From positions 1,961,838 through 2,025,837 of the forward strand of contig NZ_JAAMOX010000001.1 of NCBI RefSeq assembly GCF_011758565.1: a stretch of DNA of 64,000 nt. Direction: 5' to 3'. The notes beneath the pieces were generated by a model that was given only the letters and a program-made list of their open reading frames with translations, was not told the DNA's origin and did no database searches. The stretch's first letter is position 1. Every line of letters starts with the position of its first letter. Of the stretch, positions 45,159 to 53,022 are shown in pieces. This stretch comes from Lysinibacter cavernae. Lineage in GTDB: Bacteria > Actinomycetota > Actinomycetes > Actinomycetales > Microbacteriaceae. The translations under genes were made by a program, and so were the position numbers.

Positions 45159-46649
45159 CTACTCTTCTGCGGACCGGCGCCTCTTGGCGATAGTCAGGGC
45201 GGCGAAGCCCATCGCGAGCAGGGCGGCGACCGCGCCTCCGGCCATTGCAAGGTCGCTACCGGTCATGCTCAGCCCGGCACCACTCACTACGGTTCCCTTC
45301 GGAACAATGTTTACGACTGCCTCGGCATCCTTACACAGCGCGGCAACAGTCGGGGTATCCGGGTCCGTCGCGCACTCGGTCGCCACGTTCGTGAGGCTGC
45401 CAGAGGGGGTGTTTGCATTCACCGTGACGTTCAGCACAACCGCAGGAGCAACTTCGTTGTAGCCGAGGTACCCGTTGAGCGTACAGTTCAGGGTTCCGCC
45501 GTAGCCGGCACTATTTGCGCCGGTAACCGCGCAGCCATCCCAGCGAGGATACGTCGGGGCACCCGCCGTCGAAACGGTGTTGACCTTGAGGTTTCCAGGG
45601 ATCGGGTCGCTGAGCGTCACCGGGTGAACCGCACCGAGACCGGTGTTTCCAACCTCGATCGTGTAATCAAAGTTTGATCCTGCTGCAACCGTTCCTACGC
45701 TCGCAACCTTTGTAATGTACACACCTGGGTCACGCGGAACCTCACATCCCGCTGGCGAGACCGGAGGGTACTCAAGTGTGACAACATCTGTCGGGTTCAT
45801 CTCGAAGGTGATGGTGAGCGGCTCGCGCCACTTGGTCGAGTCGAGGGTTGGGTCGTAGACGTAGTTCTCCCAGTCAGGAGTCTCGCCTTCCTTGACGACC
45901 CGCCATCCGGGCCATCCAACGGCGATGTCGTCGTCGTTCACAACCGCTCCAGGCCAGAGGAGGCTGCCACTGGTCTGCCCCGCAGGGATCGTATCGACCC
46001 TGACCAGGGTGCCGTCTGCCTGACGCCACGTCGCCGTCACCGGCAGAGAATCTGGATTCTCAACGCCAACGGTTTCAAGGTCGTAGAAGACCCTGGCAAC
46101 ATCACGCTGACAGATCGCCCGCGCGTTCATGTGCAGCTCTTTCTCTGGACCCGCGATCGAAAGCACAAGATCAAAATGCACTGAAACGGTTCCCTGTTCC
46201 TTATAGTTACCGCTCGTCGCGGCCTCGGGGAACTCGTAGTTGACGGTAATCGAGGTGGTATCGCCCATCGGCAGCAGGATGTCAGCCACCTGGGTATCTA
46301 CGCCGTTGTAGTCGAACACCTGCTGACCGTTGATCGTAAAGTCTTTGTAAAACTGGTCGTTTACGTCACCGCCGAGCACAACATTCGTAATGGTGGCTTT
46401 CAGCTGTCCCTCAGCGGGACCGTCGTTGCGCACCCACACCGTTTTGCTATCGGTGTCCCCAGGAACCACCCGTGGGTTCGGATACATCGGGATGGTTGTG
46501 GTGCCCTCGTACGGGCCGGTTGGCGACCAGCTCAGCCCGATAGCGTCCTCATAGGTTGTGTCGGCAAACGCTGCCGAGCTCACCGATGCGGCACCGATGA
46601 GGGCCGCCGTCACCACGAATATTGCGCTCCTCGCGAGTAGCCTGTTCAT
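45159..46649 (-). CDS. cell-wall-anchored DUF11-domain surface protein (LSMTG tail)
   Basis: 496 aa. Secretory signal (LLARSAIFVVTAALIGAASVSSAAFA), an N-terminal beta-sandwich resembling TasA-type subunits (PMGDTTSITVNYEFPEA), a DUF11-like repeat (about 310-420: PGVYITKVASVGTVAAGSNF...YTIEVGNTGLGAVHPVTLSD), and a C-terminal sorting-type tail: LSMTG (460-464), hydrophobic helix, then KRRRSAEE. LSMTG departs from canonical LPxTG. It overlaps the signal peptidase stop by ATGA and is the last gene of the operon, probably the wall anchor of the fibre. Confidence 0.82.
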   Translation of the reverse strand: MNRLLARSAIFVVTAALIGAASVSSAAFADTTYEDAIGLSWSPTGPYEGTTTIPMYPNPRVVPGDTDSKTVWVRNDGPAEGQLKATITNVVLGGDVNDQFYKDFTINGQQVFDYNGVDTQVADILLPMGDTTSITVNYEFPEAATSGNYKEQGTVSVHFDLVLSIAGPEKELHMNARAICQRDVARVFYDLETVGVENPDSLPVTATWRQADGTLVRVDTIPAGQTSGSLLWPGAVVNDDDIAVGWPGWRVVKEGETPDWENYVYDPTLDSTKWREPLTITFEMNPTDVVTLEYPPVSPAGCEVPRDPGVYITKVASVGTVAAGSNFDYTIEVGNTGLGAVHPVTLSDPIPGNLKVNTVSTAGAPTYPRWDGCAVTGANSAGYGGTLNCTLNGYLGYNEVAPAVVLNVTVNANTPSGSLTNVATECATDPDTPTVAALCKDAEAVVNIVPKGTVVSGAGLSMTGSDLAMAGGAVAALLAMGFAALTIAKRRRSAEE

Positions 46650-47281
46650 GAGAGTTCCTCCTGTTGCGCACGTTCTTGGCGAGTTCTTCTAAAAGACAGG
46701 GTGAGGGTCACTGCGGCATAGCCGATCAGCACGACTCCAACGGCAGGCACTGCCCAGGCGCGCAGGTCATTCGGCACTGCCTGGGTTGCGTAGCCCACGT
46801 AGGGTAGCGAGTACAGCACTTTGCCTTTGACCTGGTCTGCGACAATCGGTTCGTCGTTTGCTCCGTTGGCGTCGCCCCTCGTCACCAGTTGCGCTTCGCC
46901 GCCTACGACGCTCTTCTCAACAACCCTGTGGGTGATGAGCATGGGATCTGCCGAGTTGGGCTGGAACGTGATGACGTCGCCAACCCTGATGTTGTCGATA
47001 TCGGTCGGCTGCGTCACGATAAGGTCGCCGGGGTGGATGGCCGGATTCATCGACCCGGTAAGGACCGCGAGCGGCACGGCACCGATGATACGCGGAACAA
47101 CAAGAGCGGCGAGAGCGACGAGGCCAACAGCGATGGCTGCGAATGTGAGCGCCCAACGCGCCACTCGACGCGGCCACGACCGCTGCTGCGGTGTCGCAGT
47201 TTCTGCACTTGGAGCATCCTCACGTCCGTGCCGAGGACGGCGAGCGGACTCAGGACGCTGGGTGCGAGTTACGGTACTCAT
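46646..47281 (-). CDS. sipW: SipW-type signal peptidase I (second locus)
   Basis: 211 aa. TM helix about 42-62, Ser77 in TGSMNP, His118 in LITHRVVE (SipW/ER-type His instead of Lys), GDAN at 136-139, second TM about 170-190, a basic tail. An N-terminal 40-residue polar extension is present. Overlaps its neighbours on both sides by ATGA, showing translational coupling with the substrate genes. Ordinary size, in contrast to the 775-aa relative at 3638-5965. Confidence 0.93.
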   Translation of the reverse strand: MSTVTRTQRPESARRPRHGREDAPSAETATPQQRSWPRRVARWALTFAAIAVGLVALAALVVPRIIGAVPLAVLTGSMNPAIHPGDLIVTQPTDIDNIRVGDVITFQPNSADPMLITHRVVEKSVVGGEAQLVTRGDANGANDEPIVADQVKGKVLYSLPYVGYATQAVPNDLRAWAVPAVGVVLIGYAAVTLTLSFRRTRQERAQQEELS

Positions 47282-48072
47282 GGTGTCGGTTCCCCACCGG
47301 GACGATACGTGGTGTACGAGAAGTTGAAATCAACTTTTGCGTCTCTGGAAACGCCGCTTGGCACGATCTGCCCGTTCCATGAATCGCTATCCGTCACCGT
47401 TGGTGCCGGTGTTGCGAGGCTCTCGGCGGTTCCGTTCACGGTTGCCGTGTTCTCGTAGTCACCAAGATTCTCACCGACAGAAAATTCCATACAGAGGTAG
47501 GTCTTTTGAGGCGTTGTCCAGAGCGTGTTTTTGTAGGTGCTTGCAACGAGCGGCTTCTGCGAAATCATTGCGGTTGAGAGCGGACCAGAGTACAGCGGGT
47601 TTGGTCCAGCCGTCGCACCAACCACGCAGGCGGCCGCGTCGGCAACCTTGGCAATCCGAACATGCAACAGGTTGGTGAGCAGCGGGTCGCCGTCAACGGT
47701 CACGTCGTCGAGACCCCATGACATTCCCCGGTTTCCCTGGGATTGTTCGTCGATCTCGATTGCCGCTACCTGTGGAGCATTTGGGGCGACATCCCGGAGG
47801 ATGTGCGCGGGTTGACCGCTCCCGTTCAGCTGCCGCCCGGCTTCTCCACGAGGAAGGCTCCACGCGAGTTCCTCGCCAAAGTTACTGATTCGCTTCAGAG
47901 AGGCGGGGTTCGTCTTCGGGTCGTCAACCGCAAAGTGGATATATCCGCCGGTGAGTTCCCCGTTGAAGTCGGTCTTATCAACCCAGAGCGCATACGACGT
48001 TGCGGCTACCCCGCTTCCGATCACGAGCCCTACAAGGGCCGCGATCGCCGCGTTGCGGTATCTGCTGTTCAT
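47278..48072 (-). CDS. SipW-dependent secreted protein, second subunit of locus 2
   Basis: 264 aa. Start NSRYRNAAIAALVGLVIGSGVAATSYALWVDK is an alternate signal peptide with the ALWVD box shared with the 206-aa neighbour. The rest is a larger beta-rich-looking domain with two cysteines, no anchor. It lies between the presumed major subunit and the signal peptidase, so it is probably a minor subunit or adaptor. Confidence 0.78.
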   Translation of the reverse strand: MNSRYRNAAIAALVGLVIGSGVAATSYALWVDKTDFNGELTGGYIHFAVDDPKTNPASLKRISNFGEELAWSLPRGEAGRQLNGSGQPAHILRDVAPNAPQVAAIEIDEQSQGNRGMSWGLDDVTVDGDPLLTNLLHVRIAKVADAAACVVGATAGPNPLYSGPLSTAMISQKPLVASTYKNTLWTTPQKTYLCMEFSVGENLGDYENTATVNGTAESLATPAPTVTDSDSWNGQIVPSGVSRDAKVDFNFSYTTYRPGGEPTP

Positions 48073-48140
48073 GGTGCTGCCTCTCGTCTATGGCTAACGT
48101 CTGTGTTGACTATGGATTCATTCGAGGAGAACGAAGGGGT

Positions 48141-48178
48141 GGGTGGCTTACGAAGTTTCCGGGAGTCGTAAGCCACCC
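48141..48178 (-). terminator. intra-operon hairpin after the 206-aa subunit gene
   Basis: Perfect 13-bp stem GGGTGGCTTACGA/TCGTAAGCCACCC with a 12-nt loop, 12 bp after the stop of the subunit gene. It may stop part of the transcripts or protect the upstream message, so that more subunit than signal peptidase is made. Confidence 0.65.
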
Positions 48179-48189
48179 TGGTCGGTAGG

Positions 48190-48810
48190 CTAAGGACGAA
48201 CCTGGTCGAGGGTAACGTTCAGGTCGTCAAGGAGGGCTTTGGCGTTGACGCCAACCAGCTCCTGGCCTTCGGTCCCGCTATCAAAATGAAATGTGATCAC
48301 CACGGTGTACGTGTCGTCTGTGCTGGCGGATGCCGGCGTCAGATCGTTGACCACGAGCGAGTCGCCGAGAGGCGTAGCCCCCGTACCTATCGGGGTGCCG
48401 GTCGCCGTGTCACCGAGGTAGACGCGGTATTGCCCCGTCAGTCGGCTATCGAACGTCGGCTGGCCAGCAACATCCGTGAGCGTTGGCACGTCAACCGTGA
48501 GTTTCGCCTTGAGGTTGTCACCGGAAAGATCAAGCTTGAGCGCCTGGTTGTACTCGATGGTGTCGCCAGGAACAATCAGGAACGTTGCTGGGTCGATTGA
48601 GTGCCTCGTCGCACCAACCGCTCCGTGATCAACGTCAGGACTGACATCGAACCACGATGCGCCACCCTCTGGGGAGACATCGAGGTTACCTGCAGTAATG
48701 AGTCCACCGTCAACATCCGCGTTGTCGACCCATAGTGCAAAGGTGCTGCCGCCCACGAGGAGGCCTACCCCAAGAGAGCCGATAATCAGGCCCTTAGCTG
48801 CTGTTTTCAT
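48190..48810 (-). CDS. TasA-like SipW-dependent fibre subunit (locus 2)
   Basis: 206 aa. Start KTAAKGLIIGSLGVGLLVGGSTFALWVD is the alternate signal peptide of TasA-like proteins; the compact remaining domain (LDVSPEGG...FLIVPGDTIEYNQAL...VITFHFDSG) fits the TasA/camelysin size and strand pattern. Presumed major subunit. Followed by a hairpin and then the 264-aa protein and peptidase genes. Confidence 0.83.
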   Translation of the reverse strand: MKTAAKGLIIGSLGVGLLVGGSTFALWVDNADVDGGLITAGNLDVSPEGGASWFDVSPDVDHGAVGATRHSIDPATFLIVPGDTIEYNQALKLDLSGDNLKAKLTVDVPTLTDVAGQPTFDSRLTGQYRVYLGDTATGTPIGTGATPLGDSLVVNDLTPASASTDDTYTVVITFHFDSGTEGQELVGVNAKALLDDLNVTLDQVRP

Positions 48811-48889
48811 TGCTTTTCTTCCTGTTTTGGGGACCTCAAACGAGGCCTCACCTGCTGTTGTAAGTGGGGGGAAGGTACGCCATTGAAAG

Positions 48890-51800
48890 CTAAGGTGGCG
48901 TTACGGGTGGGATGCCGAGGTTCAGCGCCCCACTTGCCGTACAGATCATGACTTCACCGCTCGCTAGCGAAGTCTTTGGACAGGTCACCGACGCGGCCGG
49001 GAGCTTATTATCAACAACGGTGATTCCGTTCACCGTTCCACCACCGGTATTCGTCACGGTGTAGGTCCAGGTGATGGTGTTGCCTGACGGTACCGGCGAT
49101 CCTGCTGGGAGCTCAGTGTTGGCTGGCGGGTAGCTTCCCTGCCAGGGTGTTGAGACGTTCCAGGCCTGCTTCTCGATCTTGAGACCGGTGAAGACGTTGG
49201 TGACCACGCAGGTCACGTTGCCCTGAGCTGGGACCGAGATATTGCCGGTTGGCACCGAGACCATCTCACCTTCTGGGCCGGTATTACACGCGATGCTATT
49301 GAGTGTGTACTTGGCCGGGCCGGTTGACTCGGTGATCTTGTAGCCCTGACCAGGGCGGACGAAGTGTGACACTCCCGTCGCGGAACCCGGGTCACTGTTT
49401 GCCGTCAGCCCAGCAGGCACCGTGCCTGTTGGGGTTGAGGTGAGCGTCCAGTTGCTTGGAACAGCCGTTCCGACGGTGCCGTTCTTGACCTCTTTGATCA
49501 CGGTCAGGCTTGCCGTCTCGTTGACTGCCGAACACTTGACCCAGGTTCCGAGAGGAACATTGACCCATCCGTTGAGACCACCAGAGCTACCACCCTGTTC
49601 TGACCCGTCAGCGTTGAGCGGGATACAGGTCCAGCTACCGGTTGACTGGGGTGCTTGCAGCGGAATTGATCGGTTATCAACTTGCTTGTAGCGTGGATCG
49701 GCGTTGGGGCCGCCCTCAGCGAGTTCGTACTGGATTCCTGGAGTCACGGATGCTGTGGCAGCCGCAGACCCGGTCGCCCCTACCGGCCCCGTCTTTGTGC
49801 CAGCCGGCGCTCCGGCCGGGGTGTAGGCGGTGAGGTTCCAGTTTGCGGGGTTTGCCGGACCATTCGCGACAACCTTGGCGAGGGTGAGCTTGGTGTCACA
49901 CGTGATCTTGTTTGTCACGGTGATGTCCATTGCGGCCGTCACTGTCTGCGAGCTGTCGAGTGCAAGCGGCGTCGCAAGCACCTGGCCGTTTACCTTGGTG
50001 ATGAGCCCGTTACCGCTCCAGGTACAGAGCGGGAGTCCAACGATGCTCCTGGTCTCGTTGACCTTCACCGTTGATCCGACCTGTGCCGTTGTTGACGCGT
50101 CCCAGGCCAGTCCGTTGCCGTTCACTGATCCGGAAGCACTCACACCGGGAAGGTTGAACGCCGAGTTCGCGACGGGAGCGCCATTGTTCAGCACCCATTC
50201 CTTGTGGATTGTAATGGGCACGACAGGGGCCGGCTCTTTGTTATAGACGGTACAGCTCACGCCCTGGCTACTTGGTACCGTGACCGTGAACTTATTCTGA
50301 GCCGCGGTATCGCTAAACGTTGGAGTTCCTGTGCCAGAGGTGAACACACACTTGGTCGTGATGTACACGTACGGTGCCTGCTGCGTCTCGGTCACTGTCA
50401 CGCTTCCAGAGGTCACGGGGCTCGTGTACGAGAGAGCGTAGTTCACGGCTCCGGTCTGGTTGGTCGTTTGTACGGGAGTATCAACGCCGACTCCTGATGT
50501 TCCGGATGCTGCGGTGAATGTCCAGCCGGAGCCTCCACTCGTCGCCCCGGTCAGGTCACCGGGAGCGTTCCCGAATGGAACCTTCATCTTCACAACCGAG
50601 AGAGAACCTTTACAGTTGGTTTCGGCCAGCGCTTTCAGCGCATCACCTGCTACTTGGTAGTTGGCCGTCTGGTAGTAATCCGCGGTTGCCGAGTTGCCAG
50701 CTCCTGCGTTGTAGGCGGTCGAACCGGAAACGGCTCGCAGGTTGTAGGCCGCAGCCGCTGCACTCACACCGGACCCAACTCCCATTGCGATCACTCGAGT
50801 GCCCTGCGCTTTGATCGCGTTGGCCGAGAAGATAGCGGCTTCCACTGACCGGAGGCGGGTGTTCGTTCCCACGCTGTCCAGCGTTTCGTTTGCGTATACG
50901 TTCGGGTTACCGTCTGTGAGCATAATGACTGCGTCATAGGTCACACCCGATTGTGCGATTTGGGAAAGCCCCCTGTCCCAGTTCGTTCCTCCGCCGTCGC
51001 TCAACCCGTCGATAAAGTTATCAACCGTCGTTGTTGAGCCAGCAACCGAGGTCAGTCCGAGCGTTCCGCCCCCTGGGGCAGGCACACTGTCGGAGAAGGT
51101 ATAGACGGCAATTTGCGAGGGGCTGCCTTTGAGCGCTCCGGTGAGCTTCTTGGCCGCCGCTTTGAGGTTGCCAATCTGCGGTCCGATCGACGCCGAGAGG
51201 TCGATGAGAAGCGCAACGTTCAACCCGCATTTTCCGACGAGCGCAGGGTTGTTCCTGGAGTTCTGCCAGATACCACCCGATGCACTGTAGTTATTGTTTC
51301 CTGTGCCGAGCATGAAACCGTTCGCGGTAGAAATATCCGACCGGTACGTCTGCGCCGAGAAAAGTGTCGGGGTGCGGAACTGGTAGGCCGTTGAGTTGTT
51401 CGTCGAGCCTTGGTAGTCACCAGTGCGAAGAACGGTGTTGGAGAAGTAGCCGGGAGCCGGAGTAATCTCCCGCACGTAGAGCCCTGCGCGTCCGTTTGAC
51501 GAGGTGATACCGGTCACTACCGCGATACACTCACCTGCGGCGTTTGACGTACACTCGGCAACCGGCGTCGCGCCAGCATTGCTTGCGTTCGCGAACAGAC
51601 CAAGTTTGACGCCGGCAAGGTTGGTCACTCCTGCAAGGCCAGAGCGATCGCTACCAACCTTGATAATCACTTCTGCGGTGTTCGGTGCGGCCAAAGCGGC
51701 TACCACGTCACTCGCAGCTGCCAGTTTGCTCGCCTTTGGCGCTGGTGTTGTGACCTCTGGGGTCGGTGTTGCTGGATCAGTCACTTCGGGCTCAGGAACG

Positions 51801-52267
51801 GCCGGTTCCGTCACGGTGGGGTCTGGCGTAGCCGGGTCGGTGACCACGGGGTCAGGCACAACCGGATCTGGGGTAACTGGCTCAGTCACCGTTGGCGCCG
51901 GGTTCGGCACGACCGGGGCTGGGTCAGCGGGAGCCGGAGGCGTTGGCTCTGGAGCAACCTCTGCAGGTGCGGTGCGCTGCTGGCTCTGCGTATCCGTCGC
52001 CGTGCCGGGGTCGCCGTCAGTCGACCAATTGACGTTGACGATTTGAGCCTGGTTGGCAGCATTCGCTGCGCCGAGCACACCGTTGAACGGTGACAGCATC
52101 AGAGCGGTAGAAACGACAATCACCGCTGCCGAACGGAAGGTCCGGTGCGATGAAGCGCTCTGCCGCCGTGCTGAGCGGTGGTGTTTTGCCACAGCGGGTC
52201 GCTTCGGTTCGTTGGCATCGGTGCCACCGTTCCGAAGTGAACGTCGCGTAACCCAAAAACGGTTCAT
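48890..52267 (-). CDS. large secreted adhesin-like protein: Pro-rich stalk, vWA domain, SpaA/DUF11-type repeats
   Basis: 1125 aa from ATG at 52267 (GGGAGGG upstream). Signal peptide about 44-78, a Pro/Thr/Glu/Asp-rich stalk of degenerate repeats (about 100-178), a vWA domain with MIDAS DLSAS (356-360), LTDG and the T/D loop, then several prealbumin/DUF11-like domains, each with Cys-containing ends (NKITCDTKL, VTCVVTNVF). It ends in IPPVTPP without an LPxTG motif or membrane helix, so it is not wall-anchored by itself. First gene of the second SipW locus; probably the tip or adhesive part of the fibre. Confidence 0.82.
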   Translation of the reverse strand: MNRFWVTRRSLRNGGTDANEPKRPAVAKHHRSARRQSASSHRTFRSAAVIVVSTALMLSPFNGVLGAANAANQAQIVNVNWSTDGDPGTATDTQSQQRTAPAEVAPEPTPPAPADPAPVVPNPAPTVTEPVTPDPVVPDPVVTDPATPDPTVTEPAVPEPEVTDPATPTPEVTTPAPKASKLAAASDVVAALAAPNTAEVIIKVGSDRSGLAGVTNLAGVKLGLFANASNAGATPVAECTSNAAGECIAVVTGITSSNGRAGLYVREITPAPGYFSNTVLRTGDYQGSTNNSTAYQFRTPTLFSAQTYRSDISTANGFMLGTGNNNYSASGGIWQNSRNNPALVGKCGLNVALLIDLSASIGPQIGNLKAAAKKLTGALKGSPSQIAVYTFSDSVPAPGGGTLGLTSVAGSTTTVDNFIDGLSDGGGTNWDRGLSQIAQSGVTYDAVIMLTDGNPNVYANETLDSVGTNTRLRSVEAAIFSANAIKAQGTRVIAMGVGSGVSAAAAAYNLRAVSGSTAYNAGAGNSATADYYQTANYQVAGDALKALAETNCKGSLSVVKMKVPFGNAPGDLTGATSGGSGWTFTAASGTSGVGVDTPVQTTNQTGAVNYALSYTSPVTSGSVTVTETQQAPYVYITTKCVFTSGTGTPTFSDTAAQNKFTVTVPSSQGVSCTVYNKEPAPVVPITIHKEWVLNNGAPVANSAFNLPGVSASGSVNGNGLAWDASTTAQVGSTVKVNETRSIVGLPLCTWSGNGLITKVNGQVLATPLALDSSQTVTAAMDITVTNKITCDTKLTLAKVVANGPANPANWNLTAYTPAGAPAGTKTGPVGATGSAAATASVTPGIQYELAEGGPNADPRYKQVDNRSIPLQAPQSTGSWTCIPLNADGSEQGGSSGGLNGWVNVPLGTWVKCSAVNETASLTVIKEVKNGTVGTAVPSNWTLTSTPTGTVPAGLTANSDPGSATGVSHFVRPGQGYKITESTGPAKYTLNSIACNTGPEGEMVSVPTGNISVPAQGNVTCVVTNVFTGLKIEKQAWNVSTPWQGSYPPANTELPAGSPVPSGNTITWTYTVTNTGGGTVNGITVVDNKLPAASVTCPKTSLASGEVMICTASGALNLGIPPVTPP

Positions 52268-53022
52268 GTGACTGGTTCCCTCCCCCAAAAAGTACGGCAC
52301 TGTTGCCGTCCCTCTCACGCTCCCCCGAGCGTGTGATCAAAGAATAGACACACTTCAGAAGGCCTGTCGAGCGCTTCAGATCGAATAGATTCCGCGGTTT
52401 TTTATTGGACCGAGGGTTTTTGTAAAAGCCAGACATCTGACGTTTGACGACTTATTTTTGCACCTACGGAGTCAGGTAAAACGACGACATTCGACCGCCG
52501 TTTGTCGCAATTGAGGGATACGCGGTTTTTGAACCGACCGTACTCACTGCAAGATTCATAATGCGATACTGGCGTACGCAAATTAAAAGCTTGACCTGGG
52601 GTTTTTTCTGAGACAACGAAAGACTCGGGCCAATTCGACACAAAACTCCCTGATCATCAGGCTCCCAAACGATTAGGTTCCTTTGGTTCTGCGATGCATG
52701 GCTGTCGCACGGATTCTCACGTGAATCGATTGACTCCGCGACCACTGGGTACAACGTTGTCGCGATCTGACGGAACCTGCGTACCCCATATTGCGACAGA
52801 GCGGTGTCAGAAAAAATTTGAGGAATGTGACCAAAATTTCTTGCTATTTCGAAACGTCGAGCCCAAGTGGCAAACCCATGGCGTGGAGATATCGAGCGGT
52901 CAACGCACGTTGATGGTCACCGTCACGACCACCCGAAGGCCGTCGTTAGCATTCGAATGGCATGACAAACACCCGAATGGCATCAAACATGCCCGCAGGC
53001 CGTGACAACCGCTCAAAGACCG
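52268..53022. other. 755-bp intergenic region upstream of the second SipW operon
   Basis: AT-richer than the flanks, with several TTTT/AAAA runs and no convincing gene. It must contain the promoter of the 48-52 kb operon. At 52931-53008 about four imperfect 20-nt units occur, two of them sharing CGAATGGCAT (starting 52954 and 52974). This also is the 3' side of the RND gene. Confidence 0.5.
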
